Source of the DNA: an uncultured Mycoplasmatota bacterium
Lineage (GTDB): Bacteria; Bacillota_I; Bacilli_A; RF39; UBA660
DNA: 64,000 nucleotides
Direction of reading: 5' to 3'
Assembly: GCA_900545005.1 (NCBI GenBank)
Contig: UQXO01000005.1
Location: 23,229-87,228 of the forward strand
Part shown: positions 1-7,343 of the stretch, one piece after another
How positions within the stretch are numbered: the stretch's first letter is position 1
Layout of the letters: every line of letters starts with the position of its first letter
Program-made: the position numbers and the translations under genes
The notes under the pieces: model-generated
Told to the model about the DNA's origin: nothing
The model's input: only the letters and a program-made list of their open reading frames with translations
Databases searched by the model: none

Positions 1-1
1 A

Positions 2-634
2 ATGATAAAAAGTATGGTTTTTGATATTGGTAATGTTATACTTAATTTTGATGTCGAAAGAGTTTTAAGAGAGTATACTTCTTTAGAAGAAGAACGAGAG
101 TTTATTTTAAAGAATGTTATAAATTCGCCAGAATGGTTGGGTTATGGTTTAATAGATACGGGATATCTTAGTAGAGAGAGTGCTATAGAGATTGTTTGTG
201 ATCGGACTAATCATCTAAATGATAGACTTATTAATGATTTTTGGAATAATTATGATAACTATGCTTTTGTTGATAAACGAGTTTTAGAGATGATAAAGAA
301 ATTGAAAAATGAATATAAAATTTATTTGTTATCAAATATAAATCAAAATACTTATAATTCAGTTAAGAAAAGTGGTTTATTTGATTTAGTAGATGGGTAT
401 GTATTATCTTTTCAAGAACACATGATTAAGCCATATGAGGGTGTTTTTAAAAGATTGATAGAGAAATATAATTTGGTTCCTGAAGAGACTTTATTTATAG
501 ATGATAATCTTAAAAATATTGAGACTGGAAAAAAACTAGGGTTTATTTCTAAAAAAGTGAAACCAGATAATTATGAGGATTTGTTTGAGACTATTAAAGA
601 AGAATTAAATTTTTCCAAAAAATTGCACTTTTGA
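2..634 (+). CDS. HAD-superfamily hydrolase (subfamily IA, YihX-like)
   Basis: Cytosolic phosphohydrolase of the haloacid dehalogenase fold, probably acting on a small phosphate ester; the substrate cannot be told. All four HAD motifs are visible: DIGNV with nucleophile Asp8 and Gly at the usual second Asp, as in the YihX-type subgroup; Ser111-Asn112; Lys143 in IKPYEG; and the acidic pair Asp167-Asp168 in FIDDN. About 210 residues is normal for the family. The start codon is the second base of the window, so the ribosome-binding site and any upstream start are not visible. The stop lies inside reading-frame evidence for the following GNAT gene. Confidence 0.85.
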   Translation: MIKSMVFDIGNVILNFDVERVLREYTSLEEEREFILKNVINSPEWLGYGLIDTGYLSRESAIEIVCDRTNHLNDRLINDFWNNYDNYAFVDKRVLEMIKKLKNEYKIYLLSNINQNTYNSVKKSGLFDLVDGYVLSFQEHMIKPYEGVFKRLIEKYNLVPEETLFIDDNLKNIETGKKLGFISKKVKPDNYEDLFETIKEELNFSKKLHF

Positions 635-671
635 AACAGATAATATTATATTTACTAAAGTATTTAGGGAG

Positions 672-1127
672 TTGGTTGATGAATATTTAGCCTTGGTAAA
701 TGATAAAGATATTCAAAGAATGACTTTAACTAAAGAAAAAAAGTATGATAAAGAAAAAGAATTAACATGGATTGATAATGTTCTAGAAAATAACGAATTA
801 GTATTTTCTATGCTTGAAAAAGAAACTTATAAATTCATCGGTAATGCTAGTTTGGAAATTATAAATAAAGAGAATGCAGAGATAGCCATTTCAATAAAAT
901 CCACTATGCAAGGCTATGGCTATGGAAAAGAAGCTATTAATGGATTGATTAATTATTCTAAAGAAGTTTTAAATTTTAAAGAACTAATAGCGGTTATTTT
1001 TTCTAATAATAAAAAGAGTTTGCATTGTTTTGAGAGATTTGGCTTTCAGGAATATAGGAGAAAAGAAGATGTCAAGATAGAAAATGGTAAATCAATTGCT
1101 GATGTTTATTTAAAACTTGAACTTTAA
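672..1127 (+). CDS. GNAT N-acetyltransferase, N-terminus unclear
   Basis: RimJ/RimL-like acetyl-CoA-dependent N-acetyltransferase. The central beta-strand and acyl-CoA loop are recognisable around QGYGYGKEA, followed by an SNNKKSLHCFERFGF stretch, which is the usual family ending. The first allowed start is a TTG at 672, but homology-like sequence continues upstream in frame: codons 624-671 read CTFETDNIIFTKVFRE, matching the usual family N-terminus. That stretch is open back to a stop at 606-608 and contains no ATG, GTG or TTG. The true start is therefore lost, or a non-canonical codon (ATT at 609) or slippage in the A-run at 617-622 is used. Confidence 0.7.
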   Translation: MVDEYLALVNDKDIQRMTLTKEKKYDKEKELTWIDNVLENNELVFSMLEKETYKFIGNASLEIINKENAEIAISIKSTMQGYGYGKEAINGLINYSKEVLNFKELIAVIFSNNKKSLHCFERFGFQEYRRKEDVKIENGKSIADVYLKLEL

Positions 1128-1190
1128 AATGATTTTTATCCTAAAAAGATAATATTTATAGTATAATTAAATTAGGTAGGTGGGTTAGTT

Positions 1191-1616
1191 ATGACATTTA
1201 CTTGGTTAGTGTTATTTATTGTCTTGGTATTTATTGAACTTGCTACTGTAAACTTAGTAACTATTTGGTTTGCTATTGGTTCTTTAGTAAGCTTCTTTGT
1301 TAGTTTATTTACTGATAATACTTCTTTGCAGATAGGAATATTTGTTGTAGTAAGTTTTATAGCCCTTTTGTTAACGAAAAAATTTGTTAATAAAGTAAAA
1401 AATAAGCAAATAATTCCAACTAACTTAGATAGAGTAATTGGAAAAATAGGAATAGTTACAGAAACCATTAGTCCATTAAAAATTGGAGAAGTTAAAGTTG
1501 ATGGTAAAAGATGGAGTGCAGTTAGCGATACTGAGATTAAACTAAATGAAAAAGTAAAAATACTAGCGATAGATGGCGTAAAACTTAAGTGCCAACGAGT
1601 AGAGGAGAAAAATTAA
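1191..1616 (+). CDS. NfeD-like membrane protein
   Basis: Short NfeD-family protein of 141 residues. It has two or three hydrophobic helices in residues 5-70 and a C-terminal OB-fold-like domain (about 75-141, with IGKIGIVTE and GEVKVDGKRWSAVS typical of the family). NfeD proteins are partners of SPFH/stomatin-type proteins in membrane microdomains, and the next gene begins 1 bp after this stop and encodes one. The pair almost certainly forms an operon. An AGGTAGGTGG sequence just upstream serves as the ribosome-binding site. Confidence 0.85.
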   Translation: MTFTWLVLFIVLVFIELATVNLVTIWFAIGSLVSFFVSLFTDNTSLQIGIFVVVSFIALLLTKKFVNKVKNKQIIPTNLDRVIGKIGIVTETISPLKIGEVKVDGKRWSAVSDTEIKLNEKVKILAIDGVKLKCQRVEEKN

Positions 1617-1617
1617 T

Positions 1618-2511
1618 ATGGGATGGATTATTTTAATAGTAATTCTATTAGTGATTGTGTTAGGAATTAAAATTATTCCCCAATCAACTGCAAAAGTTAT
1701 TGAAAGATTAGGTAGTTATCATACAACGATGCAAACAGGGGTACATTATGTTATTCCATTTATAGATAGAGTGGCAAATAATGTAACCTTAAAAGAGATA
1801 GTAAAGGATTTTGCACCGCAACCAGTTATTACGAAAGATAATGTTACTATGCAAATTGATACGGTTGTTTATTTTCAAATTACAGATCCAAAATTATATA
1901 CTTATGGAGTTGAAAATCCAGTAAATGCTATCGAAAATTTAACAGCAACAACTTTAAGAAATATCATTGGTGAGTTAGAATTAGACCAAACTTTAACGAG
2001 TCGTGATATTATTAATTCTAAGATGAGAGCAATTTTGGATGAAGCAACTGATCCGTGGGGAATAAAAGTTAACCGTGTTGAAGTTAAGAATATTATTCCA
2101 CCAAGAGATATTCAAGAAGCCATGGAAAAACAAATGAGGGCTGAGCGTGAAAGACGTGAGAAAATTTTACAAGCTGAAGGAGAGAAAAAAGCTGCAATTC
2201 TAATTGCCGAAGGTGAAAAAGAAAGTGCTATTTTAAGAGCCGATGCAAAAAGAGAAACGCATATTCGTGAGGCTGAAGGTGAGGCACAAGCCATTTTAAA
2301 AGTTTCGGCAGCGAAAGCCGATGCCTTAAAATTATTAAAATCAGTTGATGTTAATGAGGCTGTCCTTAAACTTAAGAGTTATGATGCTATGGTAGAGGTT
2401 GCTAATGGTAATGCAACTAAGATAATAGTACCAAGTGATTTACAAAATCTAGTTACAGCAGGTACTGTATTAAAAGAAACTTTTAAAGAAGACAAGAAAG
2501 ATAATAAATAG
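1618..2511 (+). CDS. SPFH/band 7 (stomatin-like, QmcA-type) protein
   Basis: Membrane-anchored scaffold of the SPFH (prohibitin/stomatin/flotillin) family. Residues 2-18 are a single hydrophobic anchor. The band-7 domain spans about 20-185 and includes the QTGVHYVIPFIDRV and TKDNVTMQIDTVVYFQI motifs. An Ala/Glu/Lys-rich coiled coil with repeated AEGE units follows from about 175 to 235. It directly follows the nfeD-like gene (1-bp gap), the usual gene order for this pair, and ends at a terminator at 2524-2548. Role inferred from the family: membrane microdomain organisation and stress tolerance. Confidence 0.9.
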   Translation: MGWIILIVILLVIVLGIKIIPQSTAKVIERLGSYHTTMQTGVHYVIPFIDRVANNVTLKEIVKDFAPQPVITKDNVTMQIDTVVYFQITDPKLYTYGVENPVNAIENLTATTLRNIIGELELDQTLTSRDIINSKMRAILDEATDPWGIKVNRVEVKNIIPPRDIQEAMEKQMRAERERREKILQAEGEKKAAILIAEGEKESAILRADAKRETHIREAEGEAQAILKVSAAKADALKLLKSVDVNEAVLKLKSYDAMVEVANGNATKIIVPSDLQNLVTAGTVLKETFKEDKKDNK

Positions 2512-2523
2512 TTATTGATGATT

Positions 2524-2548
2524 AAAGTACATTTTTAGTGTGCTTTTT
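2524..2548 (+). terminator. Rho-independent terminator after nfeD-SPFH operon
   Basis: AAAGTACA and TGTGCTTT form an 8-bp stem (one G-U pair) around a 7-nt loop, followed by a T-run. It lies 12 bp after the SPFH stop codon. Confidence 0.75.
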
Positions 2549-2717
2549 TGCTTTTTTATGATAAAAATTTATTTTAGATATCATCGACGAATTGATAAAA
2601 TAACTGGTGCATAATATACAGTTAAAGAGTGATAATGAATTATATAAAATTTGTTATCGCTTTTTAATTTTTATTTAATATTTCTTCAATATAATTGATT
2701 TTATTGAAGGAGGATTT

Positions 2718-3373
2718 ATGTATATAATGAAAAATGCTTTTATTTCGATATCAAGAAATAAAGGGAGAAACATACTTATTGGAATTATTATAACAGTTAT
2801 TGCTTGTGCTTCTACGATTACTTTAGCTATAAGAAATACTGCTAGTATGACGGTAGAAGAATATCAGAATGCAAGTGATATAGTAGGAAGTATATCATTT
2901 GATAGACAATCTTTGATGGTAAAGATTTAAAAGAAATGAATTTAGATGAATATCGAAGTACGCATATTGGGATAGTTTTTCAAAGTTATAATTTATTACC
3001 TTATTTAACGGCTTTAGAAAATATAACTTTGGCAATGGATATTAGTAAAGAAAAAATAACTAATAAAAAAGATAAGTCCTTACAATTAATGCAAAAAGTA
3101 GGACTTGATGAATCTTATGTTAACCGTAAAATTTTAAAACTAAGTGGTGGGGAGCAACAAAGGATTGCCATTGCTAGAAGTCTTAGTTATGATGCGAAGA
3201 TGATTGTGGCTGATGAACCAACTGGTAATTTAGATAGAGATACCGAAAATGATATTATGAAAATATTTAAAAATTTGGCTAGAAATGATAATAAATGTAT
3301 CATTATAGTTACATATTCAGATGATGTTTGTAAACAAGTTGATACTGTTTATGAGTTGAAAAAGCAAAAATAA
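2718..3373 (+). pseudogene. ABC transporter remnant: permease N-terminus joined to ATPase C-terminal part
   Basis: Two reading frames meet here. 2718-2930 encodes the first ~65 residues of a MacB/FtsX-type permease (cytosolic start, one membrane helix at about 18-38) and runs out of frame at FDRQSLMVKI. From about 2909 a second frame reads FDGKDLKEMNLDEYR and continues as the C-terminal part of an ABC ATPase: Q-loop (VFQSYNLLP), signature (LSGGEQQRIAIARS), Walker B (MIVADEPTGNLD) and H-loop region. Walker A and the rest of the permease are missing, so neither part can work. A deletion joining two neighbouring genes near 2905-2911 explains it. The ATPase piece has an internal ATG at 2936. Confidence 0.8.
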
Positions 3374-3383
3374 TAAGAGAGAT

Positions 3384-3408
3384 AAAGGCACTTAAGTGGT
3401 GTCTTTTT
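3384..3408 (+). terminator. Terminator after ABC remnant
   Basis: AAAGGCAC pairs with GTGTCTTT (one G-U pair) across a short loop and is followed by T5, 10 bp after the ATPase stop. Confidence 0.65.
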
Positions 3409-3481
3409 AAATAGTAATGTGTTAGAATAAAATTAAGATGTTACTAAGTTATAGATGAGCTAAATTTGTTAAATCAAATTA

Positions 3482-4312
3482 ATGATGATGAATGAGACAA
3501 TAGTTTGGAGTGGGAATGGAATTATGAAAGTGCTAATTGATAATGAGGAAATAAAAATGGTGGTATCAGAGAAATTTTTAAGACCTAATAATACTCTAGG
3601 TGGTAAGTCATTAGCAGATTTTATGCTTCAAAATACAATGGATAAACTGGCACTTTATAGAAAAATATTTGGTGTTGAAAGATTAGAAAAAATATGTTTT
3701 GAGACGTATGATGTCGATACAGCGTTAGATGAATTTTTTAAAAGACGAAGGGAAGTTGATAAAAGTCCAGTTCCTTCTTATTGCCGTGGTTTCTTTGATG
3801 ATAAAAGCAATCTTTCGTGTTCTTGCAATCATGCCAATGCGGCTTATAAAAGCGGGTGGTGGTATAGTGCTATGGGTACCAATGCTCATGAGGCTTTTCA
3901 TTTATATTATAAGAAATATGTTTATGGTAATGATAGAATAGTATGGTTTGATGAGGGAATGGCGCAGTTTATATCGGGAGAAAAGGACTGGCTACTAAAT
4001 GATGAAGTAAAGTTAGAACAAACATTTAGAAAATTTTTAGATGATTATGTTCCTATAGATAATTTAAATATAAGATGGCATGGGGGCAGTGAAGTTTCTG
4101 ATGAATATATATTTGATAGACCAAAAGTATTTAGAGGATATATGGCCAGTCTTTTAATAATTAAATATATAGATGAAGTTTATGGTAGAGATTATTTATA
4201 TGAACTAATGAAAGATAATAAGAAAATTAGAGAATTTGGTAATAGGGCTCTAGAAGAAATGATAGACTATTATAAGAAAAAATATACCATTTATGATGGT
4301 ATTAAATTATAA
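3482..4312 (+). CDS. Putative zinc metallopeptidase (HExxH, gluzincin-like)
   Basis: Protein of up to 276 residues with a clear zinc-peptidase active site: HEAFH at 3887-3901 and, 13 residues later, WFDEGMAQF, whose Glu (3953) would be the third zinc ligand. No signal peptide or lipobox is seen, so it is likely cytosolic. Several ATGs compete (3482, 3485, 3488, 3524) and none has a strong Shine-Dalgarno; the 3524 start follows a purine-rich GGAGTGGGAATGGAATT leader. The exact peptidase family is not recognised. Confidence 0.65.
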   Translation: MMMNETIVWSGNGIMKVLIDNEEIKMVVSEKFLRPNNTLGGKSLADFMLQNTMDKLALYRKIFGVERLEKICFETYDVDTALDEFFKRRREVDKSPVPSYCRGFFDDKSNLSCSCNHANAAYKSGWWYSAMGTNAHEAFHLYYKKYVYGNDRIVWFDEGMAQFISGEKDWLLNDEVKLEQTFRKFLDDYVPIDNLNIRWHGGSEVSDEYIFDRPKVFRGYMASLLIIKYIDEVYGRDYLYELMKDNKKIREFGNRALEEMIDYYKKKYTIYDGIKL

Positions 4313-4342
4313 AAGAAATTTATTTAAGAAAGAAGAGTTTTA

Positions 4343-4879
4343 ATGCGATGTAAGTGGTGCAACGAAAAAAATAAGAAATATATAGAATATCATGATAAAG
4401 AATGGGGTATTTTAAATACAGAGGATAGATATTTATTAGAAATGTTAATTCTAGAGTCTTTTCAAGCGGGATTATCATGGGAATGTGTTTTGAATAAAAG
4501 AGAGGCTTTTAGAAAAAGTTATGATAATTTTGCTATTGATAAGATCATAAATTATGATGATAAAAAAATAGAAGAATTAATAAATAATAAAGATATTATT
4601 AGAAATAAATTAAAGATAAAATCTAGTATAAATAATGCCATAATATTTAAGAAGATTAGTGAAGAATATAAAGGCTTTTATAATTATTTAAAGACTTTTA
4701 CTATGGGTAATATCATTTATGAAAATGATAAAACTACTTCTAATTTAAGTGATAATATTTCTCAAGACTTACAAAAAAGAGGAATGAAGTTTGTAGGAAG
4801 TACAATAATTTATTCTTATTTGCAGGCAATTGGAATAATTAATAGTCATGATGATACTTGTGATTATAGAAATAAATAA
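4343..4879 (+). CDS. tag: DNA-3-methyladenine glycosylase I
   Basis: Tag removes 3-methyladenine from alkylated DNA as the first step of base-excision repair. The 178-residue protein has the family layout. Its N-terminal CKWC supplies Cys3, His17 lies in EYHDKEW, and the C-terminal HDDTC (His169, Cys173) completes the structural zinc site. The middle carries the family LESFQAGLSWECVLNKREAFR motif with its conserved Trp and Glu. Length is normal. An AAGAAAGAAGAG ribosome-binding region precedes the ATG. Confidence 0.93.
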   Translation: MRCKWCNEKNKKYIEYHDKEWGILNTEDRYLLEMLILESFQAGLSWECVLNKREAFRKSYDNFAIDKIINYDDKKIEELINNKDIIRNKLKIKSSINNAIIFKKISEEYKGFYNYLKTFTMGNIIYENDKTTSNLSDNISQDLQKRGMKFVGSTIIYSYLQAIGIINSHDDTCDYRNK

Positions 4880-4961
4880 TAATTAAAGAAGAAAAGTAGT
4901 ATTTTAGAAAATAATTTATTAAAATAAATATAGATAAAATTTTAAGAATAGAGGGATAAAA

Positions 4962-5240
4962 ATGCTTGCTAATGTCTTGCTTAGTATAGTTTCAATTTGT
5001 ACATTGATTTCTTACGGACCCCAAATAACCCAGTTAATAATTAGCAAAAGTTCCGAGGATTTAAGCATTTCTTCGTGGGTAGTAGGAACGATAAGTTATT
5101 TGGCTTATGTTTTGTATGCGTATCTTTGTACAAGTGATAATATGTTAAAGTTTACTTCGATGTTAGAATTAGTATTGTCTTTAATGGTACTAGTTTTAAT
5201 TATTGTTTTTCGCATTAGAGATAAGAAGAAAAAGAAGTAA
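4962..5240 (+). CDS. PQ-loop/SemiSWEET-type small membrane protein
   Basis: A 92-residue protein with three predicted membrane helices and a PQ-loop (YGPQ, Pro20-Gln21, followed by KSSEDLSISSWV). This is the size and layout of bacterial SemiSWEETs, which dimerise to form a small-sugar facilitator. A Lys-rich cytosolic tail closes the protein. AGAGGGATAAAA before the ATG supplies the ribosome-binding site. The substrate is unknown. Confidence 0.75.
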   Translation: MLANVLLSIVSICTLISYGPQITQLIISKSSEDLSISSWVVGTISYLAYVLYAYLCTSDNMLKFTSMLELVLSLMVLVLIIVFRIRDKKKKK

Positions 5241-5255
5241 ACTTTCTTTTATAGA

Positions 5256-5284
5256 TTGACAAGTGTATAAAATACACATATAAT
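5256..5284 (+). promoter_or_regulatory. Consensus promoter with NrtR-type operator in the spacer
   Basis: TTGACA (5256-5261), a 17-bp spacer and TATAAT (5279-5284) make a perfect sigma-A promoter. The spacer is almost filled by the palindrome GTGTATAAAATACAC (5263-5277). A repressor bound there would block polymerase. The same palindrome recurs at 6001-6019, so the regulator encoded just downstream probably controls both itself and the next gene. Confidence 0.85.
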
Positions 5285-5304
5285 ATAAATGGATGGTGAT
5301 GGTA

Positions 5305-5964
5305 ATGGAACTAAATAATAAGTTATATAAAAATATAGGTATTCATGTTATTACTACTTTGTTTACTGTCGATAAGGGAGTTGTAAAAGTTTTGTTGGTT
5401 AAACGAACTAATGAGCCTTTTAATGGTTATTGGGCCTTGCCGGGCGGGGCAATGTATAATAATGAAACCCTAGAAGATGGGGCTAGAAGAGAATTAAAAG
5501 AAAAAACCGGATTAGAAAATATTAAATTAGAATTAGGTAATATCTTTGATGATGTTAATAGGAGTAATTTACAAAGAATGATTGGGGTTTCTTTTCTAGG
5601 AGTTATAAATACTAAGGGTATAGAGTTACAAAAGGAAACAATGAAAACCTCTAATGCAGATTTTTTTGCCATTGATAAAGTGCCTAAACTTGCTTATGAT
5701 CATAACTTGGTAATAGATAAATCGTTAGTAATTTTAAAAGAAAAAATACTTAAGAGTAGTATTTTAAAAGATTTATTACCAGAAGAATTTACGTTACCAG
5801 AGTTACAAAAGGTTTATGAAACTTTATTAAATAAAGAGTTAGATAGAAGAAATTTTAGAAAAAAGTTATTAAATGATGGAATAATATGGGCTGTTAATAA
5901 AGATGCTGTTTTTAATGGAAAGAAACCGGCTAAGTTATATTGTTTTAAAGATAGAGAAAAATAA
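5305..5964 (+). CDS. NrtR-family transcriptional regulator (Nudix + winged helix)
   Basis: The N-terminal Nudix-fold domain (about 10-150) is followed by a C-terminal winged-helix domain (about 155-215, LPEEFTLPELQKVYETLL... typical of NrtR). NrtR regulators sense ADP-ribose or related nucleotides and repress NAD or sugar genes. The Nudix box is degenerate: the second Glu of the REUxEE core is Lys (RELKEKTGL), consistent with a sensor rather than an enzyme. The promoter and operator lie immediately upstream. In-frame ATGs exist at 5293, 5299 and 5305; the first two fall on or next to the predicted transcription start, so 5305 is preferred. Confidence 0.85.
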   Translation: MELNNKLYKNIGIHVITTLFTVDKGVVKVLLVKRTNEPFNGYWALPGGAMYNNETLEDGARRELKEKTGLENIKLELGNIFDDVNRSNLQRMIGVSFLGVINTKGIELQKETMKTSNADFFAIDKVPKLAYDHNLVIDKSLVILKEKILKSSILKDLLPEEFTLPELQKVYETLLNKELDRRNFRKKLLNDGIIWAVNKDAVFNGKKPAKLYCFKDREK

Positions 5965-6000
5965 GTGTATTAGTAATAATACCTTTTATAATCAAATTGT

Positions 6001-6019
6001 ATGTGTATAAAATACACAT
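6001..6019. promoter_or_regulatory. Second NrtR-type operator
   Basis: ATGTGTATAAAATACACAT is a perfect 8-bp inverted repeat around AAA. Its 15-bp core is identical to the palindrome in the regulator's own promoter. It sits between the regulator's stop and the ATG of the HAD gene at 6036, so that gene and possibly the following Nudix gene are predicted targets. Confidence 0.8.
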
Positions 6020-6035
6020 AAGAAAGAAGGGTAAT

Positions 6036-6548
6036 ATGATTAATTTGTATATTGATTTTGATGGGGTAATTAAAGATACTATTAGAGTAAGTTATAAGAT
6101 GATGGCAGATTTAGGTATTGACTTAAATAATAGAGCCGATGTTATTAAGTTTTATCAGAGTATTGATTGGAATGAACTATTAGATAATTCCGAGGAGTTA
6201 AATAATGCTTTTCAAAATATAAATAAAATTTATGAAGAGAAAATATTTAGACCTGCTATTTTAACGACGGTTAATTCTTTAGGTGAAATGATTGCCAAGA
6301 CGAATTATATTAGAAGTAAAAATGAAGATATAAGTATTATTTGTGTTCCCAGTGGGGTAGAAAAAAATATGATAGTCAAGGCTTCTAAAGCTATCTTGGT
6401 TGATGATTATTCTGGTAATTTGGCTAGTTGGGTAAAATCAGGAGGGATTGGGATTAAATTTGGTTATGATAAGGATTATGTTTCGATTGATTCCTTAGCT
6501 TACTTTGTCTCTGGTGAGGTTGTGAAAAAATTAGCGCTAGTATGCTAA
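6036..6548 (+). CDS. HAD-like phosphatase, possibly nucleotidase-type
   Basis: About 170 residues with HAD motif I (YIDFDGV, Asp7/Asp9) and the late acidic motif LVDDYSGN. Overall length and motif placement resemble 5'(3')-deoxyribonucleotidase-like HAD proteins, but the substrate is uncertain. The ATG at 6036 is chosen because AGAAAGAAGGG lies just upstream; a longer reading frame from 5997 would begin inside the operator. Placement under an NrtR-like operator suggests a role in nucleotide, NAD or sugar-phosphate metabolism. Confidence 0.75.
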   Translation: MINLYIDFDGVIKDTIRVSYKMMADLGIDLNNRADVIKFYQSIDWNELLDNSEELNNAFQNINKIYEEKIFRPAILTTVNSLGEMIAKTNYIRSKNEDISIICVPSGVEKNMIVKASKAILVDDYSGNLASWVKSGGIGIKFGYDKDYVSIDSLAYFVSGEVVKKLALVC

Positions 6549-6595
6549 GAAAAAGACTCCTTATGATATAATTGAAGAAGATAGGATGGATTTTG

Positions 6596-7069
6596 ATGTC
6601 AAGAGAAGAATTATTATCAGCAGTTTATATGATTATTAAAAATGAAAGAGGAGAAGTTTTATTTCAAAGACGATGGGGCAGTAAGTTATGGCCTAACTTT
6701 TTAGGACTGCCCGCTGGTCATGTTGATAGGGGCGAAGATGCTTACGAGGCTTTAATTAGAGAGGCTAAGGAAGAATTAAATATAGATATAACTACTAAGA
6801 ACATAGAAGATATATTTGTAGTAAATCGAATTAATAAGAATTTAAAGCCTTATTATGATATCTATTTTGTTATTAGAAGTTATAAAGGAATAATTAAGAT
6901 TAATGAACCGAATAAGTGTCAAGAACTTAAGTGGTTAGATTTAGATAACTTACCAAATGATGTAATTGGCTTTGAAAAAGGGGCTCTTACTAACTATAAA
7001 AAAGGAATAAAATTTAGTGTTATTAGAATAGATGAAGATAAAGATATGGAAAGGTTAAATAAATTATGA
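6596..7069 (+). CDS. Nudix hydrolase
   Basis: Complete Nudix box with spacing Gx5Ex7REUxEExGU: starts at GHVDRGE and ends REAKEELNI, so the enzyme should be catalytically competent, unlike the regulator upstream. Likely cleaves a nucleoside diphosphate derivative. The ATG at 6596 follows an AGGATGG ribosome-binding site; a TTG at 6572 is possible but overlaps a TATAAT-like sequence. It overlaps the next small (broken) gene by 4 bp (ATGA at 7066-7069), showing they were once translated together. Confidence 0.85.
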   Translation: MSREELLSAVYMIIKNERGEVLFQRRWGSKLWPNFLGLPAGHVDRGEDAYEALIREAKEELNIDITTKNIEDIFVVNRINKNLKPYYDIYFVIRSYKGIIKINEPNKCQELKWLDLDNLPNDVIGFEKGALTNYKKGIKFSVIRIDEDKDMERLNKL

Positions 7070-7262
7070 TAAAGATGCTTAAAATTACTTTGCTAGTTAT
7101 TTGTTAGTTATAATTATTGTATTTTTAGGTTTTAAAATTTATACTGGGAAGATAGGTAATAAAGTTAAATATGATAATAGTCATTTTGGGATTGCCACTT
7201 ATCCCAGTAATATTGATTTTTATGGTTATAAACTATATGTAAATGGTGTTGCTATTAATTAA
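7066..7262 (+). pseudogene. Broken small membrane-protein gene
   Basis: ATG at 7066 overlaps the Nudix stop (ATGA). The frame runs 13 codons to a TAG at 7105. The -1 frame continues coherently from 7104 to a TAA at 7260-7262, giving a hydrophobic segment (LVIIIVFLGFKIY) and a soluble tail ending in NGVAIN. Together they would make a ~65-residue single-span protein, so a one-base deletion in a T-rich region is likely. A sequencing error is also possible. Family not recognised. Confidence 0.5.
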
Positions 7263-7274
7263 GATATATATAGA

Positions 7275-7307
7275 AAATTATACTGTTTTGAATGGTATAA
7301 TTTTTTT
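7275..7307 (+). terminator. Rho-independent terminator
   Basis: AAATTATAC and GTATAATTT form a 9-bp stem with an 11-nt loop and T7. It closes the NrtR/HAD/Nudix group. Confidence 0.75.
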
Positions 7308-7334
7308 GCTTTTCAAAGACTTTTATTGTATAAT
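7306..7334 (+). promoter_or_regulatory. Putative sigma-A promoter
   Basis: TTGCTT (7306-7311), 17 bp, TATAAT (7329-7334), just in front of the exported protein gene. Because the -10 box occupies codons of any start at 7326, the gene must begin at 7344 or later. Confidence 0.55.
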
Positions 7335-7343
7335 GCAATTAGA

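Noticed and set aside
1172..1468. Minus-strand open frame opposite the nfeD-like gene
   Set aside because: Low-complexity shadow of a clear family gene; no ribosome-binding site. The same holds for the other minus-strand frames opposite known genes (for example 2112, 5427, 9601, 11903, 16677, 19126, 32017, 42749, 56410).
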